From an uncultured Pseudomonadales bacterium (GTDB lineage Bacteria; Pseudomonadota; Gammaproteobacteria; Pseudomonadales; Pseudohongiellaceae), in contig CAMYOK010000002.1 in the NCBI GenBank assembly GCA_947259995.1, positions 846,881-910,880 of the forward strand: a DNA stretch of 64,000 bases, given 5' to 3'. Below the pieces are notes generated by a model, which had not been told where the DNA came from, searched no databases, and saw only the letters and a list, made by a program, of their open reading frames with translations. Of this stretch, positions 44,981 to 54,222 are shown one piece after another. The stretch's first letter is position 1, and each line of letters opens with the position of its first letter. The position numbers and the translations under genes are program-made.

Positions 44981-46023
44981 TGACTGGGAAGCAGTTCGGA
45001 AGCTTGCTCAGCTTGGCCTGTCAGGTCACGGTATTTTTGCATCACTAGCAAGCTAATTAGCCGCTCGCGCCTGGCGTCTTTGAATTGTAGCGCCCATCGA
45101 TTCGCATTGGCGATAATGGCAAGCGCTTGCTCTGGGTGAGCATCGAAATAGCGCATTTTCTCATCGAGATCCGAGAAATCCTCGTTGAGCTGAACATAAT
45201 GAACCCCAGCCCTCAATAAGCCCTCCATAAACCATGTTTCATAACGTGGCTTACGCATTAAGCACAATGAGTTTGATGACAAAATCCATTTTAGATTAGT
45301 CGCAACATCATTGCCCTCTACGGAAATAATGTATTTAAACTGCAGCTGCTCTTCGATAGTCAGCGTCTCTTTACGCTTATGAGGATTATCCCCTATTGGC
45401 ACCTTATTCGACTGCCCCACATCACAGCGAGGATGTCGAAACCAATCCTGCACTAGTCGCGAACGCGGGTGGTTGAGTTTCGCTTTACCTCTCCACACGG
45501 CCATTGCCTTCTTATCGCAAAAGGCCGTCTCATCATTCACAAACACATAGTGACGCACGCTATTAAGTTTCAATAACACCGAATTTCGATTATCACCACA
45601 GATAGGCCTGCTTTTGACGAGACAGGGAACAGTTGGAACTCTAGTGACATCGCCAAACTCATGATGAAAAAGTGTATTGGCTGGGAAGTATCGCAGGACT
45701 TCACGTAGATCATAATAATAGGCCGACTGCTTTTTGGGGCTCAGCTGCGACATTGTTGCTGCCTGCCCATCGATCTCAAAGCCCGCTTGACGCTTATTAT
45801 AGTAAGCCACTCTTGACTCAATATAGGCACGTTCGCTCTCATCGACGCAAGCGAGCAGCCTAGGCAACTGCTGCCTATACCATTGATTTGGCAGAACGCC
45901 TGCAAGTAAGCCCCTGAGATAAAAGGCTAATTTAGAATTTTTCTGAGATCGAGCCAAAATGAATACTACGCTATAGCTAATGCAACAGACACGCACAGTA
46001 GCGCTCCAAAATGACACTGACAC
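44974..46023 (-). CDS. GT90-family (CAP10-like) glycosyltransferase
   Basis: Up to 349 residues from a GTG; homologous proteins start near [20 protein letters not shown] (residue ~23), where only a TTG is available, so the start is unsure. The CAP10/GT90 signatures are clear: [92 protein letters not shown] and an [19 protein letters not shown] end. Bacterial members add sugars (e.g. xylose) to lipopolysaccharide cores or capsule, in the cytoplasm. No other polysaccharide genes are next to it; it stands between a receptor gene and malic enzyme. Confidence 0.9.
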   Translation of the reverse strand: MSVSFWSATVRVCCISYSVVFILARSQKNSKLAFYLRGLLAGVLPNQWYRQQLPRLLACVDESERAYIESRVAYYNKRQAGFEIDGQAATMSQLSPKKQSAYYYDLREVLRYFPANTLFHHEFGDVTRVPTVPCLVKSRPICGDNRNSVLLKLNSVRHYVFVNDETAFCDKKAMAVWRGKAKLNHPRSRLVQDWFRHPRCDVGQSNKVPIGDNPHKRKETLTIEEQLQFKYIISVEGNDVATNLKWILSSNSLCLMRKPRYETWFMEGLLRAGVHYVQLNEDFSDLDEKMRYFDAHPEQALAIIANANRWALQFKDARRERLISLLVMQKYRDLTGQAEQASELLPSQA

Positions 46024-46135
46024 GACACTAGTTAGTCAATTGTGTGACAAAAGCTACCGTGCGCACTTTGCATCGACTCACCCCAGCACTATTAGGTATA
46101 GTGCCATTATCATTTGCCATAAGATCGAGTCATCA

Positions 46136-47836
46136 ATGCCAACACGCAAACCCTTGTACATCGCCTACGCGGGACCCAGCCTACTTGAGACCCCCTTACT
46201 GAATAAAGGCGCCGGATTCACTGAAAAAGAGCGACGCACTTTCAACCTGTTAGGGCTGTTACCTCCCCGTTATGAGAGCATTGAAGAGCAAGTTGAACGT
46301 GCCTATATGCAATATAAAAGCTTCGATGAGCCGATCAACAAACACATCTATCTGCGCGCAGTGCAAGACAACAACGAAACACTTTTTTATCGGCTAATCA
46401 GTGAGCACCTCGTGGAGATGCTACCTATTATCTACACGCCGACCGTAGGAGACGCCTGCGAGCATTTTTCGGACATCTATCGCAGCGCACGCGGCATCTT
46501 CGTCTCTTATGAAGAACGCGAGTACATGAGTGACATCATGCACAGCGTCACCAAAGACAAGGTCAAAGTCATCGTCGTGACAGACGGCGAACGCGTCCTT
46601 GGCTTAGGCGACCAAGGCATTGGCGGCATGGGCATCACCATTGGCAAGCTCTCCATCTACACCTCCTGCGGGGGCATCAGCCCAGCCTACACTCTGCCTG
46701 TGGCCTTGGATGTGGGCACGAACAATAAAACGCTGCTCGAAGACCCAATGTACATGGGCATGCGCCATCCACGCATCGAGCGCGAAGAATACGATGCCTT
46801 TGTCGATCAGTTTATTGATGCAGCGCAAGAGCGCTGGCCAGGTGTTTTAATACAATTTGAAGACTTTGCGCAGCCCAATGCCATGCCGATTTTGCAGCGA
46901 CATCGCGACCGAGTGTGCTGTTTCAACGATGATATTCAAGGAACAGCCGCCGTTACTCTAGGCACCTTGTTAGCCGCTTGTCGCAAAAAGGATGAGCAGC
47001 TTCGAGACCAGCGAATCGTCTTCGTCGGTGCCGGCTCTGCGGGTTGCGGTATAGCTGAGTTGATTATCAGCGCCATGATTGCGCAAGGCCTGGATGACAA
47101 AACTGCGCGTGCGCAGATTTTCATGGTAGATCGCTTCGGTTTATTGACCGAAGGGATGGAGGGACTCATGGACTTCCAAGAACAGCTACTGCAAAGCAAC
47201 AAGGCATTAAGTCATTGGGAATCAGCACCACAGGGACAATTTGCATCACTCTTAGAAGTCGTGCAAAACGTACAGCCCGGAGTATTAATTGGTGTTTCTG
47301 GAAAGCCCGGTTTGTTTACTGAAGAAGTGATCAAGCAAATGCATTCAAGCTGTGCACGCCCAATCATTCTTCCGCTTAGTAATCCTTCTCGTCACGTTGA
47401 GGCACACCCAAAGCAAGTCATAGAGTGGACCAATGGTGAGGCGATCGTTGCCACTGGCAGCCCATTCGGGAAGATTGAATATGGCAATGAGACCTACTCA
47501 ATTGCGCAATGCAATAACAGCTACATTTTTCCCGGCATAGGGCTGGGAGTTATTGCTTGTAAATCGACAAGAGTTAGCGATGAAATGCTAATGGTGGCAA
47601 GCATCACACTTTCAGAAAACGCCCCACAAATTGAAGATCGTTCTGTCTCTATTCTTCCACCGCTAACCGATCTTCCGCAGATCAGCCGGAAGATCGCCTT
47701 TGCTGTCGCTAAGACGGCGATGGGCCAGGGACATGCTCGCGAGATGAGCGACGAAGAACTATTAGAAACGATCGAGCGGAATTTTTGGACCCCGGCTTAT
47801 CGCGAGTATCGTCGAATCGCAACGCGGGCGCGTTGA
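46136..47836 (+). CDS. maeA: NAD-dependent malic enzyme (MaeA-like)
   Basis: 566 residues from the ATG at 46136, close to the E. coli MaeA length of 565; the frame is open further upstream but that part does not resemble the family. The enzyme decarboxylates malate oxidatively to pyruvate, linking the TCA cycle to gluconeogenic and lipid precursors. Motifs: [34 protein letters not shown] (catalytic Tyr/Lys region and metal-binding aspartates in FEDFAQPN and FNDDIQGT), the NAD-binding [14 protein letters not shown] and [13 protein letters not shown] rather than NADP use is inferred from the full-length MaeA type. It begins after a 112-base gap that is divergent with the GT90 gene. Confidence 0.93.
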   Translation: MPTRKPLYIAYAGPSLLETPLLNKGAGFTEKERRTFNLLGLLPPRYESIEEQVERAYMQYKSFDEPINKHIYLRAVQDNNETLFYRLISEHLVEMLPIIYTPTVGDACEHFSDIYRSARGIFVSYEEREYMSDIMHSVTKDKVKVIVVTDGERVLGLGDQGIGGMGITIGKLSIYTSCGGISPAYTLPVALDVGTNNKTLLEDPMYMGMRHPRIEREEYDAFVDQFIDAAQERWPGVLIQFEDFAQPNAMPILQRHRDRVCCFNDDIQGTAAVTLGTLLAACRKKDEQLRDQRIVFVGAGSAGCGIAELIISAMIAQGLDDKTARAQIFMVDRFGLLTEGMEGLMDFQEQLLQSNKALSHWESAPQGQFASLLEVVQNVQPGVLIGVSGKPGLFTEEVIKQMHSSCARPIILPLSNPSRHVEAHPKQVIEWTNGEAIVATGSPFGKIEYGNETYSIAQCNNSYIFPGIGLGVIACKSTRVSDEMLMVASITLSENAPQIEDRSVSILPPLTDLPQISRKIAFAVAKTAMGQGHAREMSDEELLETIERNFWTPAYREYRRIATRAR

Positions 47837-47865
47837 ATGTAAACTAAAATCGAAAAGACTAAGCA

Positions 47866-48864
47866 ATGATCAAGCATAAATTTTTTACAGTTTGTACGTT
47901 AATTCTATGTATGCAAGGCGCACAAAGTGCTTACTCGCAGCCAACAGAATTATTAGAGCGCGCTCGCAACGCAATCCCAGAAGCGCAAACTGAACTTGGC
48001 TATCTCTATGCAATTGGCGAAGGAGTCGAACAAAATTTTGGCCGGGCCTTATCTTGGTTTGAGTCTGCCACTCGTCAAGGGTATGCCGATGCACAATACA
48101 ACTACGGCAATATGTTCGCCAATGGTTTCGGTGTAGTGCAAAGTTACGAGCAAGCCTTGGAATGGTATTTACTTGCTGCCGCACAGAATCACATGCGTGC
48201 GCAGTACAACCTTGGGTTTATGTATGACAATGGCCAAGGTGTCGCACAAGACTACGCTGAAGCCGCAAAGTGGTATCAAGCCGCCGCTGAACAAGGGCAT
48301 GCGGCCGCACAAAACAATCTTGGCGTCATGTTTAAGTACGGCTACGGAGTCGAACAGAGCTATCCAGATGCTTTGCATTGGCTGAAACTTTCAGCTGAAC
48401 AAGGCTATCCCACTGGCCAATTTAATTACGGCGCTATGTTTGTAAATGCCACAGGGGTTGAACAAAATTTTGAAGAGGCCGCTAAATGGTACCAGCTAGC
48501 GGCTGACCACGGAAATCTTGCCGCCCAGTATAGTTTGGCTGACATGTACCTTGGTGGCCGAGGTGTGGATTTAGACTATAGCCGTGCCGCATTGCTTTAT
48601 TTATTGGCTGCCAAACAAGGACATTCAGAAGCACAATACAATATTGGCGAAATGTTTGCGGCAGGCTACGGCGTGCAACGTAATCTGCTGCTGGGTTATA
48701 TGTGGAGTGACATCGCCACTAAAACAGCTGGCGTCTATAAACAAGGTGTTGCGACTCGTAATCGCGACGCTGTTGCCGCACAGATGACAGAAGAACAAGT
48801 TGAGACCGCGAAGGCGATGTCTCAACGCTGCTTCGAATCAAAATACACGGCTTGCGATTTATAG
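47866..48864 (+). CDS. Exported Sel1-repeat protein (mirror paralogue 1)
   Basis: 332 residues with a signal peptide (1-24, ending AYSQ), then seven consecutive 36-residue Sel1 repeats (pattern AxxQxxLGxMYxxGxGVxQxxxxAAxWYxxAAxQGx, residues ~34-285), forming a curved helical scaffold for protein binding, and a ~45-residue C-terminal tail with two cysteines (SQRCFESKYTACDL) that probably form a disulfide. Such periplasmic proteins often regulate or assemble other envelope complexes. It is 30 bases downstream of the malic enzyme and faces a second Sel1 gene of identical mature length; their stops are separated by one base. Confidence 0.88.
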   Translation: MIKHKFFTVCTLILCMQGAQSAYSQPTELLERARNAIPEAQTELGYLYAIGEGVEQNFGRALSWFESATRQGYADAQYNYGNMFANGFGVVQSYEQALEWYLLAAAQNHMRAQYNLGFMYDNGQGVAQDYAEAAKWYQAAAEQGHAAAQNNLGVMFKYGYGVEQSYPDALHWLKLSAEQGYPTGQFNYGAMFVNATGVEQNFEEAAKWYQLAADHGNLAAQYSLADMYLGGRGVDLDYSRAALLYLLAAKQGHSEAQYNIGEMFAAGYGVQRNLLLGYMWSDIATKTAGVYKQGVATRNRDAVAAQMTEEQVETAKAMSQRCFESKYTACDL

Positions 48865-48865
48865 C

Positions 48866-49864
48866 TTACTCACACTCTCGATAACGTGACTCAAGGCATC
48901 TATCTGAAAGCTGTGTTGCTTGAAATAATTGTTCAGCACTTAACTGCGCTTCGATTTGATCTTTGTTACGCTTAATTCTTTCTTGCTCCACTCCTGTTGC
49001 AAGTTTCGAGGCAAGATTCAGCCATGCATAGGCGCGCAAGGAATTCGCTTCTACACCCTGTCCAGCTTCATACATCAATCCTAAATTATTTTGCGAACTT
49101 GGGTGGCCTTGCCCTGCCGCGAGTCGATACCAACGAAAAGCTTCCGTATAGTTTTGCTCCACACCTTCACCAGTTTCATACAAAGCGGCAATACTAAACA
49201 TAGCTGCAATATGCCCTTGATCAGCGGCCATGCGATAGTATTGCGCGGCCTCCTCGTAACTTTGCTCCACACCTAAACCATCGCGATACATTAATGCTAT
49301 GCTGAACTGCGCAGCAACTTCTCCATGCTCTGCGGCCATTGCATAATAGCGCGCGGCCTCTTCATAATTTTGTTCGACCCCTTGGCCACTAGAATTCATA
49401 TCGGCTAAAGCAAGCTGAGCACCAACATCTCCTTGGTCAGCAGCCATTTTGTAGTATTTTGCAGCCTCTGCGTAATCGGTCTCAACTCCCCGACCATTCA
49501 TATAAAGTGCCGCGAGACTGATCTGCGCCATCTTCTCACCTTGTTCAGCGGCGAGGAGAAACCACTGCGCAGCCTTCGCTAAATCTTGCTGGACACCCAT
49601 CCCAAAATTATAAAGCACACCCAAATTCAATTGCGCATTGGCTTTACCTTGCTCTGCAGCAAGGGTGTACCATTTAATGGCTTCATTGATATCCGGATCA
49701 ACACCTTTGCCGGTATGGTAGATCACGCCTAAATTATTTTGTGCATCGGCATCGCCTTGCTCGGCCAGACGCGTAATTTCAGCCACGCCATAGCTTTGCG
49801 CCAGTGCAGCCCCTGCAACAAAAGCCAGTGATAGAATTAGGAGTCGAATTAATTGAGCTAACAT
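48866..49864 (-). CDS. Exported Sel1-repeat protein (mirror paralogue 2)
   Basis: 332 residues from the ATG at 49862-49864 (a GTG nine codons up is possible). Signal peptide at ~1-23 (ends AALAQS), then seven 36-residue Sel1 repeats and a tail ending QLSDRCLESRYRECE, clearly the counterpart of SQRCFESKYTACDL in the opposing gene. Same length and repeat number as the 47866 gene, so the two are paralogues from an inverted duplication, but they have diverged well beyond recent duplication. The partner protein is unknown. Convergent with its paralogue, one base apart. Confidence 0.88.
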   Translation of the reverse strand: MLAQLIRLLILSLAFVAGAALAQSYGVAEITRLAEQGDADAQNNLGVIYHTGKGVDPDINEAIKWYTLAAEQGKANAQLNLGVLYNFGMGVQQDLAKAAQWFLLAAEQGEKMAQISLAALYMNGRGVETDYAEAAKYYKMAADQGDVGAQLALADMNSSGQGVEQNYEEAARYYAMAAEHGEVAAQFSIALMYRDGLGVEQSYEEAAQYYRMAADQGHIAAMFSIAALYETGEGVEQNYTEAFRWYRLAAGQGHPSSQNNLGLMYEAGQGVEANSLRAYAWLNLASKLATGVEQERIKRNKDQIEAQLSAEQLFQATQLSDRCLESRYRECE

Positions 49865-50001
49865 AGCGTCTGTACCCTTAAGAAGGATCACGCAGTGATC
49901 GGGTTATTGTTTTTGTAAACTTAGTAGAGAGCAATCCTAGTACCAAACCCGTCAAAAGGAAAGTTTGGCCATTGAATCACACTAGTTTATGATACGACGC
50001 T

Positions 50002-51255
50002 ATGAAAACTTCTCTATATAGTTTGCTCCTTCTGAGCGCAATTATCCTGCCACATTGTCAGTCCGCTGCAGTTTCAGACGGCGATTCCAAACGATTAGTA
50101 ACGCAGTTTTGGCGTGCTCAAGACGATACCGATCTCAACCAGGCCAATACGCAATTATTAGCAGCAACACCTAATGTCGACACGCTTTATCAGTGGTTGA
50201 AAGCAGGCCCAGAGTTTTCATCCGACACACCAACGGGGCTAATGAACCTAGTGCGTGTCGCAGGCGATGGTACTGAGTTTCCTTACGCACTTAGGGTGCC
50301 TGAGAACTACGACCCACAGAAAGCTTACCCCGTAGAGTTTAATCTGCACGGCGGCGTGAACAGACCCAAGCTGGATCCAAACGAGTCACCTTGGAGCGAA
50401 CGCTATGAATCACTGAGCCCACCGGACAGCATTGTTGTTGTACCTGTAGGCTGGTCAGATGCTTTCTGGTGGCAAGATATTCAAGCTGAAAATCTTCCCG
50501 CAATCTTACGCTCGGTGAAACAAAGCTATAATGTCGATGACAACAGAGCCATCATGACGGGTGTTTCCGACGGCGGTACTGGCGCGTATTTCTTCGCGTT
50601 TATGCAGCCAACAGAATGGGCGGCATTCGTGCCCCTCATCGGCCACCCTGGGGTGTTGCGCAACCCTCGCGCACGCGTGAGTCATCCTATTAACTTCACA
50701 AACCTGAAGGGCAAGCCCCTCTATATTGTTAACAGCGAGAAAGACCGTCTTTACCCATCTCGGTCTATTCTTCCCTATGTCAAACTATTGGAAGAGGCAT
50801 TCGCGGATTTTGAATTCACAATGATTCCAAACGGCGGGCACAACCTCGATTGGATGCCAGAACAGCGCGCCAAAATTGACCACTTCAAGGAAACCGCAGT
50901 CCGGGACCCGCTTCCAGATAACGTCCGCTGGACCACTACTAGGACCGATCGCTACAACCGTAATCATTGGCTGATTATTGATGAACTGAGCAGCGAAGGT
51001 CAGCCGGGTCGGCTTATGGTCGAACGAGAAGACAATGAGTTTGACATCATCGCCTTGTCTGTCCGCAGATTCACTCTTCTGCTTAACCCAGAAGAGATCG
51101 ACTTCTCTGAACCTGTAGTCGTTCGCGTAAACGGGTTAACTGTGTTCGAAGGCTTGGTTGAGCAAAGCGCTGAAACACTACTCAAATGGGCAAGCAAAGA
51201 CCGTGACCGCAAGATGTTATTTACCGCTGAGTTGGCATTGAAAACCACGAAGTAG
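50002..51255 (+). CDS. Exported alpha/beta hydrolase (phospholipase/esterase type)
   Basis: 417 residues. Signal peptide to about residue 22 (LLLLSAIILPHCQS), with Cys19 giving a possible but non-canonical lipobox. An esterase-D/PHB-depolymerase-like core follows: FNLHGGVNRPKLD oxyanion region, nucleophile Ser189 in TGVSDGGTGAYF, an aspartate in NSEKDRLYP and a histidine in GGHNLDWM. A C-terminal beta-rich domain (~290-417) with RWTTTRTDRYNRNHWL and RVNGLTVFEG is additional to the core. The substrate is unknown; polyester or peptide esters are options. A clear promoter is not visible. Convergent with cysQ (3 bases). Confidence 0.8.
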   Translation: MKTSLYSLLLLSAIILPHCQSAAVSDGDSKRLVTQFWRAQDDTDLNQANTQLLAATPNVDTLYQWLKAGPEFSSDTPTGLMNLVRVAGDGTEFPYALRVPENYDPQKAYPVEFNLHGGVNRPKLDPNESPWSERYESLSPPDSIVVVPVGWSDAFWWQDIQAENLPAILRSVKQSYNVDDNRAIMTGVSDGGTGAYFFAFMQPTEWAAFVPLIGHPGVLRNPRARVSHPINFTNLKGKPLYIVNSEKDRLYPSRSILPYVKLLEEAFADFEFTMIPNGGHNLDWMPEQRAKIDHFKETAVRDPLPDNVRWTTTRTDRYNRNHWLIIDELSSEGQPGRLMVEREDNEFDIIALSVRRFTLLLNPEEIDFSEPVVVRVNGLTVFEGLVEQSAETLLKWASKDRDRKMLFTAELALKTTK

Positions 51256-51258
51256 CGC

Positions 51259-52098
51259 CTAGGGTAATGCGACAGATAAACTCTTTTGCCAATCGAAACG
51301 CGGGTCTGCTATTGCTAAAAACGATGGGTTCAAGACATCCTCTTTGCTGTTATAGCGCAGCGGCGTGAAATCCGTTTTCAGCACTAACCCCCCAGCTGCC
51401 TCAAGCACTGCTTGCGCCGCCGCAGTATCCCACTCGCTGGTTGGAGCAAGCCTTGGGTAAAAGTCAGCCTTGCCCTCTGCTAGCGCACAGAATTTTAACG
51501 AGCTTCCCATATTAGCCAACTCGATGCTTTTAAAGCTTTTCCCCAATCCGGCTAACAGTGACTCCAATGCCTGCTCCCCATGGCGCCGGCTCGCCAAAAC
51601 ACGCAATGTCGTCTGAGCGACATCATGGGCAAGCGCTGCCGTTCTAATATGCTCTAATTCACCTCCCTCACTGCGCTTCCACGCACCAAGGCCGATGACT
51701 CCGAGCCAGCTAATCCCTGTGACCGGAGCATGCACGACCCCCATGACTGGCGACCCCGCTCTGATCAGCGCGATATTCACAGTAAACTCGCCATTCTTGC
51801 TAATAAACTCCTTCGTTCCGTCTAAAGGGTCTATTAACCAATACTCACCCCACTGTCGCCGTTGTTCATAGCTAGGCAGATCGCCCTCTTCGGATAGCAA
51901 AGGGACTTGCGGACTCAATGCTCGCAACTCCCTGCATATCAGCGTATTAGCGCGCGTATCCGCTTCAGTTAAAGGCGAGGCATCGGTTTTTTCTGAGAAC
52001 ACCACATCGCCAGTGCGGCTATACACCGACATGATCTCTTGCCCGGCAGCCACAGCGATTCGGTCAAGTTCATTGAGCATTTGCGTATCTTCTAACAT
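51259..52098 (-). CDS. cysQ: CysQ 3'(2'),5'-bisphosphate nucleotidase
   Basis: 279 residues from the ATG at 52096-52098, which follows GAGG. Removes the 3'-phosphate of PAP formed by sulfate assimilation and so prevents its build-up. Inositol-monophosphatase-like fold with the metal motif WLIDPLDGTKEF and GSSLKFCALAEGKADFYPR, plus the late WDTAAAQAVLEAAGG. The length equals that of the E. coli enzyme within reason. Single gene between two exported protein genes; the frame extends upstream to 52146 without a supporting site. Confidence 0.94.
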   Translation of the reverse strand: MLEDTQMLNELDRIAVAAGQEIMSVYSRTGDVVFSEKTDASPLTEADTRANTLICRELRALSPQVPLLSEEGDLPSYEQRRQWGEYWLIDPLDGTKEFISKNGEFTVNIALIRAGSPVMGVVHAPVTGISWLGVIGLGAWKRSEGGELEHIRTAALAHDVAQTTLRVLASRRHGEQALESLLAGLGKSFKSIELANMGSSLKFCALAEGKADFYPRLAPTSEWDTAAAQAVLEAAGGLVLKTDFTPLRYNSKEDVLNPSFLAIADPRFDWQKSLSVALP

Positions 52099-52223
52099 TC
52101 GACTCCCTCTACTTGATCGACTAGCAATATGAGCAGATGCTAGCATGATTGTCGTGCCACAAGATTGGCACCATGTTTAAACAAAAGACGCACCCCACAA
52201 TAACAACAAGATGGAGAGTCACC

Positions 52224-53024
52224 ATGCGAGCATTGATCGCGCTTACCCTTATTGCATTGGCGATAGGCAATGTCCAAGCTCAACTAGCCGTTCCTAACGA
52301 GGATGGCCTGACCTACGGTCATGTGCATTTAAATGTCAGCGACATCGAACGACACAAACAACTTTGGGTCGATCATTTTGGCGGGACGGTCGTCCAAAAA
52401 GGGCCGCTCACTGCCATAAGAATGCCTAATATGGCAGTGATACTGACCGAACGCGCCCCAACGGGAGGCTCCCGAGAGACAGTCATGGATCACTTTGGCT
52501 TTAAGGTTCGCGACATCGCCAAGTTCATTGCGAAGTGGGAAACCGAGAATCTTCCTATCGGTGATATTTTTATTGGCGCTGAAGGGCAAATGAACGCCTA
52601 TGTCACGCTACCCGACGGAGTGTACGTCGAATTACAAGAAGATCAGGCTTTAGCCCTTGAAGTATTGCCCTACCACATCCACTTCTATACTCCGGAGCAT
52701 GAAACGCTACTGCAGTGGTATACCGAGTTACTGAACATAGAGGTGCGCTCAAGAGGCTCTATTGCAACGACTACAAATGTACCCGGGCTCAATATGAGCT
52801 TCTCCCGCAGCAGGAGTGAACGCTTACCGACAAAAGGCCGTGCCATTGATCACATCGGCTTTGAAGTGGATGATCTGGAAAGCTTTTGCCAACAACTGGA
52901 AGAGCGAGGCATCGCCTTCGATGTTGGCTTCAGAAACGTCGACTCAATTGCGCTCAAAATCGCCTTTATCACCGACCCCAGTGGGGTTTATATTGAATTT
53001 ACAGAAGGCTTAGACGCCTACTGA
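52224..53024 (+). CDS. Exported double-VOC (glyoxalase-type) protein
   Basis: 266 residues from the ATG at 52224 (GGAGAG six bases ahead). Signal peptide to residue ~19 (ends VQAQ). Two VOC half-domains pair to make one fold: the first starts TYGHVHLNVSDIERHKQLWVDHFGG, the second LPYHIHFYTPEHETLLQWYTELLNIEVRS, each with the usual HhhhxV/Y histidine and a late acid (VYVELQED, VYIEFTEG). The putative metal ligands are the histidine of each opening strand and the glutamate of each closing strand. Dioxygenase, isomerase or resistance activity cannot be chosen. A signal peptide is unusual for the superfamily. Upstream of the HAD gene by 16 bases. Confidence 0.82.
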   Translation: MRALIALTLIALAIGNVQAQLAVPNEDGLTYGHVHLNVSDIERHKQLWVDHFGGTVVQKGPLTAIRMPNMAVILTERAPTGGSRETVMDHFGFKVRDIAKFIAKWETENLPIGDIFIGAEGQMNAYVTLPDGVYVELQEDQALALEVLPYHIHFYTPEHETLLQWYTELLNIEVRSRGSIATTTNVPGLNMSFSRSRSERLPTKGRAIDHIGFEVDDLESFCQQLEERGIAFDVGFRNVDSIALKIAFITDPSGVYIEFTEGLDAY

Positions 53025-53040
53025 GCAGGTTATTAACACG

Positions 53041-53721
53041 ATGGTAGATTGGCAGGAAATAGACACGGTGTTGTTTGATATGGACGGCACCGTGCTCGAC
53101 TTACACTTTGATAATTATTTCTGGGAAGAGCTCGTCCCCCAGCGCTACGGGCAATTACACGGCCTCAGCGCTGAGCATGCGATCGCTCTATTGAAAGACC
53201 GCTATGCCAGTGTTCACGGCACTTTGGACTGGTATTGCCTCGACTTCTGGGCCCAAGCCTTAGCGCTCGACATTCTCGATCTCAAGAAAGAGGTGCGCCA
53301 TAAGATCGCCATTCGCCCTAATGCCATCGCGTTGCTTAAGGCGCTGCGGCACTCAGGCAAACATATTATCCTCGTGACCAATGCTCACCCCGATAGCTTA
53401 GCGTTAAAAATGGAGCATACCGGTATTGCTGAACACTTTGACCATCGAATCAGTTCTCATACTTTGCAGCTCGCAAAAGAGAACAGTGGGTTCTGGCAGG
53501 CTCTGCGCGAAAAGCATCACTATGACCCCCAACGCAGCCTATTAATCGATGACAGCTTGCCCGTGCTACGAAGGGCCAAGGCCGAAGGGCTAGGGCACCT
53601 GCGCGCCATACGCCAACCCGATAGCCAGCGCCAGGCCCTCGTGGCAACAGATGATTTTATCCAAATTGATAATTTTTCAGAAATATTGACAGGTTTGCGT
53701 AACAGTCATGAGCAAAGATAA
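53041..53721 (+). CDS. yrfG: HAD-family nucleotidase, YrfG-like
   Basis: 226 residues, HAD fold with nucleophile motif FDMDGTVLDL, cap helices (HGLSAEHAIALLKDRYASVHGTLDWYCLDFW), VTNAHP and LLIDDSLPVLRRAKAEG. This is the YrfG group (GMP/IMP nucleotidase), whose gene precedes hslR in Enterobacteria and Pseudomonas too. Its last 14 bases overlap the hslR start, so the conserved pairing supports the name. A more general phosphatase role is possible. Confidence 0.85.
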   Translation: MVDWQEIDTVLFDMDGTVLDLHFDNYFWEELVPQRYGQLHGLSAEHAIALLKDRYASVHGTLDWYCLDFWAQALALDILDLKKEVRHKIAIRPNAIALLKALRHSGKHIILVTNAHPDSLALKMEHTGIAEHFDHRISSHTLQLAKENSGFWQALREKHHYDPQRSLLIDDSLPVLRRAKAEGLGHLRAIRQPDSQRQALVATDDFIQIDNFSEILTGLRNSHEQR

Positions 53722-54112
53722 GTCTCCTTCACAGAAGCTGGTGCGTCTAGACAAATGGTTATGGGCGGCGCGGCTTTATAAAACCCGTGCGATCGCCAAG
53801 CAGGCGATTGAAAGCGGCAAGGTGCACTGCTCAGGGCAGCGAGTGAAACCTGGCCGTGAGGTCAACATCGGCCTGCATCTTCACGTTCGCCAAGGGTGGG
53901 ACGAGAGAGAGCTTGTGGTCCTTGGTTTGTCCGAGCAACGACGTGGAGCCCCAGAGGCCGTCTTGCTTTACGAAGAAACAGAACAAAGTATCGAGAAGCG
54001 TGAAAAGTTAGCTGAACAACGCCGACTGCACGCGCTCTTAGAACAACCGATGGCCAAACCTGACAAAAAAGATCGTCGCCTGCGACAGCAGATGAAACAC
54101 CGCATTGAATAA
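53708..54112 (+). CDS. hslR: HslR, ribosome-associated Hsp15
   Basis: 134 residues. HslR binds stalled free 50S subunits still carrying nascent chains. The S4 RNA-binding domain fills residues ~8-75: KLVRLDKWLWAARLYKTRAIAKQAIESGKVHCSGQRVKPGREV, followed by a basic C-terminal tail (RRLHALLEQPMAKPDKKDRRLRQQMKHRIE) like E. coli Hsp15. Overlaps the upstream HAD gene by 14 bases, and is not followed by hslO as in E. coli. Confidence 0.94.
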   Translation: MSKDKSPSQKLVRLDKWLWAARLYKTRAIAKQAIESGKVHCSGQRVKPGREVNIGLHLHVRQGWDERELVVLGLSEQRRGAPEAVLLYEETEQSIEKREKLAEQRRLHALLEQPMAKPDKKDRRLRQQMKHRIE

Positions 54113-54222
54113 AGCACTGCGCAAATAGCGAGACCGAGCTTTTTTTGACATAATCGCGGCACAAAAAATCACCACTTGCGCTCATTACAAAGTGGTACAC
54201 GAAAGTAGACAGAGGATGCAGC

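Noticed and set aside
45980..46135. Upstream extension of the malic enzyme
   Set aside because: The added 52 residues do not look like the family; starting at 46136 gives the known MaeA length.
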